Notes: generated by a model from the sequence alone, not told the origin. Shown: positions 1 to 5,990, numbered from the stretch's first letter. The stretch is DNA of 7,405 bases from Eubacteriales bacterium (GCA_028709505.1 JAQVWW010000050.1:1-7405), one strand, 5' to 3'. A program made the numbers and translations.

Positions 1-54
1 CCAATCTTGTTGGCAGATGGAGAAGGTGATTCTGATTTAATGAGAGGAAGTTAA
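1..54 (+). CDS. Possible C-terminal end of a plus-strand gene (partial)
   Basis: The first plus-strand frame is open from the window edge to a TAA stop at 52-54, giving 17 residues ending in DLMRGS. Two things fit the tail of a real gene: a small hairpin with a trailing T-run follows the stop directly, and a bidirectional-looking terminator lies about 100 bases further on. Seventeen codons are too few to identify a family, and a short open frame at an edge can occur by chance. No function can be suggested. Confidence 0.3.
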   Translation, partial: PILLADGEGDSDLMRGS

Positions 55-83
55 GGTGCACAGCACCACACTTTGGTTTTTTG
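55..83 (+). terminator. Weak hairpin plus T-run after the edge gene
   Basis: A perfect 5-bp stem with a 3-base loop (GGTGC-ACA-GCACC, 55-67) is followed by ACACTTTGG and six T residues. The stem is short and the T-run is not directly attached, so this is a weak candidate. Its placement one base after the TAA at 52-54 is the main argument for it. Confidence 0.25.
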
Positions 84-156
84 ACCGCCGCTTTGCCTAT
101 TTGCAGGGCTACTGTCAACGCGGCGTTGATGAGGTTGGCGGCGCTGCAGAAAGTAT

Positions 157-189
157 AAAACGAAAGCCCCCGAGAGGTTTTTTTGTTTT
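157..189. terminator. Bidirectional rho-independent terminator candidate
   Basis: AAAGCC (163-168) pairs with GGTTTT (176-181, one G-T wobble) around a 7-base loop. The outer AAAAC (157-161) can pair with GTTTT (185-189). On the plus strand the stem runs into seven T residues (178-184). On the minus strand the arm ends in CTTTCGTTTT, so the structure can act both ways. It lies between the end of the minus-strand DUF4160 gene (stop at 231-233) and the possible plus-strand gene at the left edge, as expected for a shared terminator of convergent units. Confidence 0.6.
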
Positions 190-230
190 GTTGCAAAGAA
201 TTGCAGAAGCCTGCCTTCAGCTCCAATCTT

Positions 231-833
231 CTAGATAGGCCACAATTCCCGATTGACAGAGATCCCGTTGGTCATATCGCGCCACCCTTGCAGAAGTTCA
301 AGCTGATGCTTGTGGATGTATTTTAATGCTTTTTGCTTTTTGGATCGGGAAGGAAAGCGCCCAGCCAGGATCAAAATAGGCTTTAGCCCTATGGAGATTT
401 CATACTCGCCGTAACAAGCATGCACATGAGGGGTATATAGATGGTTGGATTCATTGCTGTTAAAATAAAAGGTAATGCCATCAAGCGTTCCGACGGAAGC
501 ACCGCCACCGTGTGATTCCGGTTGCAAAGCCAAAATTATTGTATCGCCTAAATGAAGATAATTAAAGAGCGTCTCGATTTTAGCACAAGCATCCCATAAG
601 TTGCGATACCGTGTTCCGTCAAAGATGTAAAGATCCTCTATATTAAAATCATAATGCAATCCAACAAGATGCTGCTCTTTATACGTATCTATATCCGACA
701 AGAAAAAATTTATTAGGTCATATATAGTGTAGTTTTCCTCGTATGAGAAAAGCCTTTCGGCAATAAGCTTCAGGTTAGAAGGCGAGTAGTAAGGGCCTAC
801 CTGAAAAACAACTTTGCGACAATAGGTACTCAT
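231..833 (-). CDS. DUF4160-domain protein with unassigned N-terminal domain
   Basis: This is a 200-residue protein of unknown function, predicted cytoplasmic, with no signal peptide or membrane segment visible. The start is the ATG at 833: AGAAGGA lies six bases upstream, whereas the in-frame GTG at 851 has no ribosome site and would overlap that element. The C-terminal third (about residues 118-188) resembles DUF4160. It has an aromatic stretch ITFYFNSNE, then PHVHACYGEYE (135-145, the usual HxH-x-Y-G core), then a basic helix and a terminal helix ending LLQGW. DUF4160 proteins are usually only 80-100 residues, so the first 115 or so residues (rich in Tyr, Phe and Asp, ending in a GGGAS linker at 109-113) are an extra domain I do not recognise. 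Small DUF4160 proteins often sit beside DUF2442 genes in toxin-antitoxin-like pairs, but no such partner is seen here. The gene is richer in AT than its neighbours, suggesting accessory origin. nudC lies upstream on the same strand with a 157-base gap and no clear terminator, so co-transcription is possible. Confidence 0.8.
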   Translation of the reverse strand: MSTYCRKVVFQVGPYYSPSNLKLIAERLFSYEENYTIYDLINFFLSDIDTYKEQHLVGLHYDFNIEDLYIFDGTRYRNLWDACAKIETLFNYLHLGDTIILALQPESHGGGASVGTLDGITFYFNSNESNHLYTPHVHACYGEYEISIGLKPILILAGRFPSRSKKQKALKYIHKHQLELLQGWRDMTNGISVNRELWPI

Positions 834-846
834 GAAGTATCCTTCT
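834..846 (-). promoter_or_regulatory. Ribosome binding site that sets the DUF4160 gene start
   Basis: Read on the minus strand, AGAAGGA (846-840) is followed by six bases (TACTTC) and the ATG at 833. This spacing favours the internal ATG over the GTG six codons upstream. Confidence 0.7.
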
Positions 847-944
847 ACCACTCAAATTGTTGGTCTAGCCGAATTAGGAAATGTCTAATAGTTTTCGTCT
901 ACCATTGGCCTGGGCACCTCAATAGAGCCATATCTATCTTGATT

Positions 945-966
945 GTCCCGACTCTTCCGTCCCGAC
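945..966. repeat. Tandem 8-bp direct repeat GTCCCGAC
   Basis: GTCCCGAC occurs at 945-952 and again at 959-966, separated by TCTTCC, giving a 14-base period. It lies in the gap between nudC and the DUF4160 gene, about 110 bases upstream of the latter's start and 25 bases after the nudC stop. It could be a paired protein-binding site or chance; nothing else in the window shares the motif. Confidence 0.4.
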
Positions 967-990
967 AGATGCACCAAAATGACGCGGCAA

Positions 991-1824
991 TTAACCCGGC
1001 AGGCCGTTTTGCGCCAGATGCCGGCGAATAAGCGTGCCGCCCATGCTGATATCCGAATCGGGAACAGGCACCTGTTCCGGCGTAAGCCAGCGGACCTCGG
1101 TAATTTCGCTTTCCTGCGGCGCCGTCGTGCTCTCGCCGGTCAGCTCGGCGGTAAAACCCACCATCATCGTGTCCGAAAAGGACCAGGGCTGGCTGGCAAA
1201 ATAGCGAATGTTGGCAATACGCACGCCGGTCTCCTCCAGCACCTCCCGCGCCACCGCTTGCTCCAGGCTCTCGCCCACCTCCACATAGCCGGCCACCAGC
1301 GAAAACCGCTGCGGGTACAGCTTCGTGCGCACCATCAGCAGTTTCTCGCCGTCGGTGACGGCCACGATGACAGCCGGTGATATTTTGGGGTAGACGGTGT
1401 TGCCGCAGGCCGGGCAGCACAGCGCCCGCTCGTGGGCGCTGGCGGCCATCGGCTGCCCGCACCGGCCGCAATACCGGTTGCTCTCGCGCCAGCGCTGCAG
1501 CTGCGCGCCGGTAACGCCGGCAAACTTCACCACGGCGTCGGCCAGCGTGCGCAGCTGCGCCACCGGCCGCAGGCTGCCCGACGCGGGCAGCACTGCCGGC
1601 AACGCTTCGGCCAGAAAGTAGCCGATATTGTCGATGCAAAACAGATATTGCAGCGCGTCGGCGCGAATGCCGCGGCAATCGCCAAAGCAGGGCAAATACG
1701 GTGCGTCGTCGGCGCCGCACAACAGCACGCGGTCGCCTTCGTAGTACAGCACCACGTCGGTAGCGGCGGGCAGACGGGAGGAAAAGGCATTGTCAAACCG
1801 GTGCGGCGCGATGTCGTGAATCAT
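991..1824 (-). CDS. nudC: NAD(+)/NADH pyrophosphatase (Nudix hydrolase, NudC family)
   Basis: This 277-residue enzyme is predicted to hydrolyse NADH/NAD+ to NMN(H) and AMP; NudC proteins also remove the NAD cap from RNA 5' ends. The N-terminal domain (about 1-110) is the variable NudC-type region. A zinc ribbon follows, with C119, C122, C137 and C140, the same cysteine spacing as I recall for E. coli NudC. The Nudix domain then carries a perfect box GX5EX7REUXEEXGU: G179, E185, R193, E194, E197, E198, G200, with the glutamates as metal ligands. Downstream, SQPWSFSDT (211-219) sits where the NADH-pyrophosphatase signature SQPWPFPxS is expected; SQPW is kept but the following prolines are replaced by serines. 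The start is the ATG at 1824, preceded by AAAGGA at six bases; an upstream in-frame extension to 1920 would run back through the promoter and has no ribosome site. The gene has its own promoter and lies downstream of the ABC exporter terminator. It is probably a cytoplasmic housekeeping enzyme. Confidence 0.93.
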   Translation of the reverse strand: MIHDIAPHRFDNAFSSRLPAATDVVLYYEGDRVLLCGADDAPYLPCFGDCRGIRADALQYLFCIDNIGYFLAEALPAVLPASGSLRPVAQLRTLADAVVKFAGVTGAQLQRWRESNRYCGRCGQPMAASAHERALCCPACGNTVYPKISPAVIVAVTDGEKLLMVRTKLYPQRFSLVAGYVEVGESLEQAVAREVLEETGVRIANIRYFASQPWSFSDTMMVGFTAELTGESTTAPQESEITEVRWLTPEQVPVPDSDISMGGTLIRRHLAQNGLPG

Positions 1825-1850
1825 ATCTTGTCCTTTGTAAAAAAAGAGTA

Positions 1851-1865
1851 GTGCTATTGTAGCAC
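1851..1865. promoter_or_regulatory. Perfect dyad over the nudC -10 box (possible operator)
   Basis: GTGCTA-TTG-TAGCAC is a perfect 6-bp inverted repeat with a 3-base centre. It covers most of the extended -10 element used on the minus strand, a position where a bound repressor would block RNA polymerase. No regulator gene lies next to it and I do not recognise the motif. It resembles the inner part of CIRCE arms (GTGCTA) but lacks the 9-base spacer and the full GAGTGCTAA arm. Confidence 0.45.
1856..1864 (-). promoter_or_regulatory. nudC promoter, extended -10 (TGCTACAAT)
   Basis: On the minus strand, TGC-TACAAT (1864-1856) matches an extended -10 element (TGN followed by TATAAT-like). The -35 region is poor (TTCTCT at about 17 bases), consistent with reliance on the TG extension. 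Transcription would start near 1849, leaving a short leader of about 25 bases that includes the AAAGGA ribosome site. Confidence 0.5.
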
Positions 1866-1921
1866 AGAGTTGAAAAAAAGAGAATTCAGTTATGCCGGGC
1901 CCGGAGGCGGCCTTGCACAAA

Positions 1922-1957
1922 GGCTGCCCGCAAAACCGCGCGGTTCTGTGGGCAGCC
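1922..1957 (-). terminator. Terminator hairpin of the ABC exporter operon
   Basis: GGCTGCCC (1922-1929) pairs perfectly with GGGCAGCC (1950-1957). The stem continues inward through a wobble and one mismatch to AACC/GGTT, with a GCGC tip. It begins 17 bases after the stop of the second exporter gene (stop at 1975-1977). On the minus strand it is followed by only TTTGTG, so the U-tract is short. The strong stem and the position argue for a terminator separating the operon from nudC. Confidence 0.6.
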
Positions 1958-1974
1958 CCATTTCCATCCGTGCG

Positions 1975-3759
1975 TTACGGCATTAAAAACTGATACTGCG
2001 CCTGGCTCATCTCGTAATACAGCCCCCGTGCCGCCATCAGCTCGTCGTGGGTGCCGGTCTCGGCGATGCGGCCGTCCTGCACCACCATGATGCAATCGGC
2101 CTTGCGGATGGTGGAGAGCCGGTGGGCGATGACAAAGGACGTGCGGTCCTGAAGCAGCGTATCCAGCGCCTGCTGGATGAGCATCTCGGTGTGCGTGTCG
2201 ATGGACGACGTGGCTTCGTCCAGGATGAGGATGCGCGGGTCGTTGAGCAGCGCCCGGGCAAACGAGATCAGCTGCTTTTGCCCGGTGGACAGCCGCGAGC
2301 CGCGTTCGTTGACCTCGGTATCGTAGCCCTTTTCCATCTGGCTGATAAAGCCGTGGGCGCGGACGGCGCGGGCGGCGGCCACCACCTCTTCGTCGGTGGC
2401 GTCCAGCCGGCCGTAGCGGATGTTATCCTTGATGGTGCCCGAAAAAATGAAGCTGTCCTGCATCATAACGCTCATCTGCCGGCGCAGCGACGGCAGCTCC
2501 ACTTGGCGCACGTCGTGGCCGTCAATACGCACGGCGCCGTCCTGCACGTCGTAAAAGCGGCTGATGAGGTTGACCACGGTGGACTTGCCGGCGCCGGTGG
2601 GGCCGACCAGCGCCACCGTCTGCCCGGGCTGGACGGTAAAGGATACGTCCTTGAGCACACTTTTATCGCGGTCATAGCCGAAGGTTACGCGGTCGAACTC
2701 CACGCGGCCTTCGATGGCCGGCAGAGCCGGCGCACCCGGCGGGCTTTGGATCTCCACCGGCGTATCCAGTATCTCAAAGATGCGCTCCACCGACGCCATG
2801 GCCTGCAGCAGGTTGTTATAGAAGTTGGACAGGTTGTTCAGCGGCTCCCAGAACCGCCCTAAGTACATCAGAATCATCAATAGCGTGCCTACGGTAATGC
2901 CGCTGCCGATGCCCAGCACACGGACGCCCACCAGATAGACCAGCACCGTGCCCATGGCCGACACCACATCCAGCGCCGGCCAGAACATATTGTTGATGCG
3001 GATGGCCCGCATCCAGCTGTGGCGAATGTCATGGCTGACCTCGGTAAAAATAGCGGCGTTCTCCTCCTCGCGCGTAAAGGCCTGTGTGACGCGCATACCC
3101 GAGAGCGATTCGTGCAGGTAACCGTTCATGTTGGATATTTTATTGCGCACGCGTTGCCAGTTCTGGCGGATGACGCGCTTGAGCTTAAATACGACAAACA
3201 GCAGCAGCGGCAGGATGCACAGGCCGGCCAGCGTCAGCTTCCAGTTTACCCACAGCATGATGCCCAGCAAGAGCACCAGCGTGATGATATCCAGCAGCAC
3301 CTGTACGATGCCGTTGCTGAACAGGTCGTTTAGGCTGTTGACGTCGTTGATGACGCGCACCATAATTTTGCCGGCGCTGCGGCTGTCAAAAAACGAGAAG
3401 GACAGCTCCTGGATGTGGTGAAACAGTGTCTCGCGCAGGTTGGCAATGGCGGTGCGACCCACCGTATCCATCAGCCGTACGCGGTAACGGATACACACGG
3501 CGCCGATGAGGCTTAAGGCCACCATGGCGAAGATGACCCTGCCGTAGCCGTCCAGCGCGCCGGGCGTGATATAGCCGTCGATGGCCAGCGACATCAGGTA
3601 GGGCTGGGACAGGTTGCATACCGACCAGACGACCATCAGCGCAAAAGCCAGCGCCATCTTGCCGCGAAAGGGGATTAAATATCGCATCAGACGCAAAAAC
3701 TGCCGTCTATCAAAGGGGCGCTCCAATACTTCGTCGTCTATTACGCGCAGCTTTGGCAT
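1975..3759 (-). CDS. ABC exporter half-transporter, subunit with consensus catalytic Glu (BmrD/YheH-like)
   Basis: This 594-residue fusion of an exporter-type membrane domain and an ATPase domain is the second gene of the operon. The membrane domain (about 25-325) has six hydrophobic segments, roughly at 33-55, 74-92, 150-168, 174-192, 262-282 and 288-305. The ATPase domain (about 352-590) has Walker A GPTGAGKST (386-394), Q-loop Q434, signature LSTGQ (490-494), Walker B ILILDE with catalytic E515, D-loop SSID and H-loop H546. The signature is altered (LSTGQ instead of LSGGQ), typical of one partner of heterodimeric multidrug-type exporters such as BmrCD or LmrCD. The ATG at 3759 has AGGTGG seven bases upstream, inside the last codons of the first gene, and only two bases separate that gene's stop codon from this start, so translation is probably coupled. 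It should pair with the upstream gene product in the cytoplasmic membrane. The substrate is unknown; drug or lipid export is inferred from family only. Confidence 0.93.
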   Translation of the reverse strand: MPKLRVIDDEVLERPFDRRQFLRLMRYLIPFRGKMALAFALMVVWSVCNLSQPYLMSLAIDGYITPGALDGYGRVIFAMVALSLIGAVCIRYRVRLMDTVGRTAIANLRETLFHHIQELSFSFFDSRSAGKIMVRVINDVNSLNDLFSNGIVQVLLDIITLVLLLGIMLWVNWKLTLAGLCILPLLLFVVFKLKRVIRQNWQRVRNKISNMNGYLHESLSGMRVTQAFTREEENAAIFTEVSHDIRHSWMRAIRINNMFWPALDVVSAMGTVLVYLVGVRVLGIGSGITVGTLLMILMYLGRFWEPLNNLSNFYNNLLQAMASVERIFEILDTPVEIQSPPGAPALPAIEGRVEFDRVTFGYDRDKSVLKDVSFTVQPGQTVALVGPTGAGKSTVVNLISRFYDVQDGAVRIDGHDVRQVELPSLRRQMSVMMQDSFIFSGTIKDNIRYGRLDATDEEVVAAARAVRAHGFISQMEKGYDTEVNERGSRLSTGQKQLISFARALLNDPRILILDEATSSIDTHTEMLIQQALDTLLQDRTSFVIAHRLSTIRKADCIMVVQDGRIAETGTHDELMAARGLYYEMSQAQYQFLMP

Positions 3760-3761
3760 AC

Positions 3762-5507
3762 CTAACCCACCTGCCCTTCCATGGCGGCAAAATCCCGATA
3801 TTGATCGAGATACATCCGGTAATAGATGCCCTTTTTCGCCAGTAAGTCGTTATGGTTTCCGCGTTCGGCGATACGACCCTCGTCCAGCACCAGAATTTCA
3901 TCGGCCTTTTGCACCGACGAAATGCGGTGGGCCACGATAAAAGTGGTACGGTTTTCAAACTGTTCTTCAAAATGCAGCTGTATGGCGTGCTCGGTCTCCA
4001 TATCCACCGCCGACGTGGCGTCGTCCAGCACCAGTATCGTGGGATCGTACAGCAGCGCGCGGGCGATGGCCACGCGCTGCTTCTGCCCGCCGGACAGGCC
4101 CAGGCCCCGTTCGCCCACGATGGTTTCATATCCTAAGGGCATGGCCTGGATGAACTCCTGGGCGCAGGCCGCCCCGGCGGCATCGTCGATACGGGGCAGC
4201 GGCGCGTCGGGCCGGCCAAAGGCGATGTTGTTGGCGAGGGTCTCGGAAAACAGGAATGTTTCCTGCATGACGATGCCAATGCGATCGCGCAGCGCGCGCA
4301 GCGGCATGTCTTTTACATTGACGCCGTCGATGGTGACGCTGCCGCGCTGGCAATCGTAAAAGCGGGCCATCAGGTTGATGATGGAGGTTTTGCCGCTGCC
4401 GGTGGCGCCCATCAGCGCGATGGTGGAGCCGGGGCGGGCCTCAAAGCTTACATCGTCCAGCACAATGCCGTCGCCGTAGCTAAACGTGACGTGATCGAAC
4501 ACAACATGGCCGGCAAAAGGCTGCGGAAAGGACGGCTGCTCCTTTTCGCGGATGGAAGAGCCTAAATCAATATAGTAGAACAGCTTTTCCGCCGACGTGG
4601 AGGCCATGGCCAGCATGTTGACGACGCCGCCTAAGTTGCGCATGGGCCATGTGATCAGCCAAATGTAGTTGGTAAAGGCCACCAGCGTACCCAGCGTCAG
4701 TTGACCGTTTACCACCATATAGCCGCCTACACCCATCAGCGCCGGCGTGCACAGGCTGCCCAAAAAATCCAGCATCGGTACAAAATCCGACCACGTGTAG
4801 GTTACCTTCAAATGCAGCCGCAGCACCTTGCGGTTTTCGGCGTTGAAGGACTGCTTTTCGTGCTCTTCGCGGGCAAAAGCCTTGACGACGCGCATGCCTG
4901 AAATGTTTTCCTGCGTGCGGGTAGACAGCACGGCGTTTTGCTCACGCACGGCGCGAAAGCACGGGCGTATTTTTTTATTGAAGATAAAAGCCACCACCGC
5001 CACCGCCGGCGCGAAGATGAGCATAATAAACGCCAGCCGGACGTTGAGCGTAAAGAGCATAATCAGCGCGCCGAAAAACCATATCAGGCTTTCAAAAAGC
5101 TGCACCAAACCGCCGGCGAGCAAATTGCGCAGGCCTTCGATATCGCCGGTCATGCGCGACATGATTTCGCCCACGTAGTTTTCATCGTAAAAGCGGTAAG
5201 GCATCTGCTGCAGGTGCCGGTATAAGCCGGTACGCAGGTCAAAAGTGAAGTTTTGCGACAGCTGCTCCATCTGGTAGCCGCGCAAGAAGCCCATGCAGGC
5301 GCGCAGCGCCGTTAAGCCAAATATCCAGCCGCACAGCGGAAGAAGGCGTTCGATACGCCCTTGCTCGATGACGGTATCGACGACGCTGCCGGCCAGCAGC
5401 GGCAAAATCAGCCGCGTGATGTTGGCTATCACCAGGCCGGTAAGGCCCCAAAAAAAGTGCCTGCGATGTGGACGGCACATGCGCGCGATGCGAGCGAATA
5501 TCTCCAC
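3762..5507 (-). CDS. ABC exporter half-transporter, degenerate-site subunit (BmrC/YheI-like)
   Basis: This 581-residue half-transporter is the first gene of the operon. The start chosen is the GTG at 5507, with AGAGG seven bases upstream. An in-frame TTG at 5543 would add 12 residues, but it has no ribosome site and would lie about 12 bases from the predicted transcription start. Hydrophobic segments occur at about 17-38, 57-75, 132-152, 157-176, 245-265 and 270-290. The ATPase domain (about 333-575) has Walker A GATGSGKT (367-374), Q-loop Q415, a canonical LSGGQ (471-475), Walker B ILVLDD (491-496) and H527. At position 496 an Asp replaces the catalytic Glu, the known mark of the degenerate-site partner in heterodimeric exporters. 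Together with the downstream gene, which has the Glu but an altered signature, one composite ATP site should hydrolyse ATP and the other mostly bind it. No MarR- or TetR-type regulator is adjacent within the window. Substrate unknown. Confidence 0.93.
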   Translation of the reverse strand: MEIFARIARMCRPHRRHFFWGLTGLVIANITRLILPLLAGSVVDTVIEQGRIERLLPLCGWIFGLTALRACMGFLRGYQMEQLSQNFTFDLRTGLYRHLQQMPYRFYDENYVGEIMSRMTGDIEGLRNLLAGGLVQLFESLIWFFGALIMLFTLNVRLAFIMLIFAPAVAVVAFIFNKKIRPCFRAVREQNAVLSTRTQENISGMRVVKAFAREEHEKQSFNAENRKVLRLHLKVTYTWSDFVPMLDFLGSLCTPALMGVGGYMVVNGQLTLGTLVAFTNYIWLITWPMRNLGGVVNMLAMASTSAEKLFYYIDLGSSIREKEQPSFPQPFAGHVVFDHVTFSYGDGIVLDDVSFEARPGSTIALMGATGSGKTSIINLMARFYDCQRGSVTIDGVNVKDMPLRALRDRIGIVMQETFLFSETLANNIAFGRPDAPLPRIDDAAGAACAQEFIQAMPLGYETIVGERGLGLSGGQKQRVAIARALLYDPTILVLDDATSAVDMETEHAIQLHFEEQFENRTTFIVAHRISSVQKADEILVLDEGRIAERGNHNDLLAKKGIYYRMYLDQYRDFAAMEGQVG

Positions 5508-5520
5508 GAAACCACCTCTT
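5508..5520 (-). promoter_or_regulatory. Ribosome binding site that sets a GTG start
   Basis: Minus-strand AAGAGGTGGT (5520-5511) followed by TTC puts AGAGG seven bases before the GTG at 5507. The competing TTG at 5543 is preceded only by an AT-rich stretch without purine-rich complementarity. Confidence 0.7.
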
Positions 5521-5561
5521 TGTGCCTGTCTTTGGCGAAACAATTAGAATTCAATGGTAAG

Positions 5562-5570
5562 ATTGTATCA
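5562..5570 (-). promoter_or_regulatory. ABC exporter operon promoter, extended -10 (TGATACAAT)
   Basis: On the minus strand TGA-TACAAT (5570-5562) is an extended -10 element. No good -35 hexamer lies 16-18 bases upstream. Transcription would begin near 5555, giving a leader of about 48 bases before the GTG at 5507. The leader shows no obvious hairpin, T-box or attenuator. Confidence 0.5.
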
Positions 5571-5867
5571 TAACCGCACACGCATAGCATGCATAAAAAA
5601 TTGAATTATCTCGTTAAAAACCCCGGATTGGCAGGTATGGGGCAAATCGTCGGTTTAGACAGGCCAATTCGGCGCTTTTCGGCAACTTGCGGCAGCGGAG
5701 GCGTACCGCCGCATTCTTGGGCAATGTGCATAAAAACGATACGAATTGCCGGCGCAGCACACGGTGAGTTTTGGCGGCCCACCGGAAAATCCCGCAAGAT
5801 TTAGCCGGGAACGGAAAAAACATTTATATTGGGCGGCGGCGAACGCTAAGATTGGGCTATAGAGGAA
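5571..5867. other. Non-coding gap between divergent promoters
   Basis: About 300 bases separate the exporter promoter from the htpG regulatory region. The short open frames on both strands have no ribosome sites, no recognisable protein character, and overlap one another, so I call no gene. Some pairing is visible: GCGG/CCGC arms at 5695-5712, AAATC/GATTT flanked by CCGG at about 5782-5808, and a long-range CAATTCG (5665-5671) with CGAATTG (5742-5748). None has a trailing T-run, and I recognise no known RNA family. Confidence 0.4.
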
Positions 5868-5896
5868 TTGACAGCGCATATTTTTTGCCGCAGCAT
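5868..5896 (+). promoter_or_regulatory. Possible second, upstream htpG promoter
   Basis: A perfect -35 hexamer TTGACA (5868-5873) is followed after 17 bases by CAGCAT (5891-5896), a poor -10 box matching three of six positions. It points toward htpG and would start upstream of the CIRCE element. The -35 match is the only real support. Confidence 0.25.
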
Positions 5897-5897
5897 C

Positions 5898-5925
5898 TTG
5901 CATTTTCTGACAAAGGATGTACAAT
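5898..5925 (+). promoter_or_regulatory. htpG promoter (TTGCAT - 16 bp - TACAAT)
   Basis: TACAAT (5920-5925) is a good sigma-A-type -10 box, and TTGCAT (5898-5903) lies 16 bases upstream as a partial -35. The predicted transcription start, about 5932, falls inside the CIRCE element that begins at 5930, the usual arrangement for HrcA-repressed heat-shock genes. Confidence 0.6.
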
Positions 5926-5929
5926 AAGT

Positions 5930-5956
5930 CTGTCACTCGTTCGTGATGAGTGCTAA
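5930..5956 (+). promoter_or_regulatory. CIRCE operator (HrcA binding site)
   Basis: The consensus is TTAGCACTC-N9-GAGTGCTAA. Here the left arm is CTGTCACTC (5930-5938; six of nine match, including the inner CACTC), the spacer is exactly nine bases (5939-5947), and the right arm is a perfect GAGTGCTAA (5948-5956). It begins five bases after the -10 box and ends 51 bases before the htpG start, so HrcA bound here should block transcription initiation at normal temperature. The inverted repeat could also form a hairpin at the mRNA 5' end. Confidence 0.88.
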
Positions 5957-5990
5957 CAAATTTTTTGCCCGCAAGGGAACAGATAGCCAA

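Noticed and set aside
56..238. Plus-strand open frame of 60 codons at the left end
   Set aside because: It uses a GTG start directly after another stop, has no ribosome site and reads straight through the terminator at 157-189.
899..1720. Long minus-strand open frame of 273 codons overlapping nudC
   Set aside because: It is a shifted-frame reading of the GC-rich nudC gene: strongly Arg/Ala-rich with no family character, while the overlapping frame has an intact zinc ribbon and Nudix box.
1895..1904. Palindrome CCGGGCCCGG near the exporter terminator
   Set aside because: A short GC-only palindrome in GC-rich DNA with no T-run or neighbouring signal.
1825..1920. N-terminal extension of nudC by 32 residues
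   Set aside because: It would place coding sequence over the promoter and lacks a ribosome site; the ATG at 1824 is preceded by AAAGGA at six bases.
2047..2862. Plus-strand open frame of 271 codons opposite the second exporter gene
   Set aside because: It is the antisense of the ATPase domain, rich in His, Ala, Val and Gly, with no recognisable motif; the minus-strand frame holds every ABC motif.
5508..5543. Twelve-residue N-terminal extension of the first exporter gene from a TTG start
   Set aside because: There is no ribosome site before the TTG, whereas the GTG at 5507 has a well-placed AGAGG.
5880..5969. ATTTTTTGCC repeated at 5880 and 5960, exactly 80 bases apart
   Set aside because: It is a low-complexity T-run with a short tail; the flanks do not match, so chance is the simpler explanation.
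5655..5990. Minus-strand open frame of 111 codons opposite the htpG leader
   Set aside because: It crosses the CIRCE element and htpG promoter, lacks a ribosome site and has no recognisable protein features.
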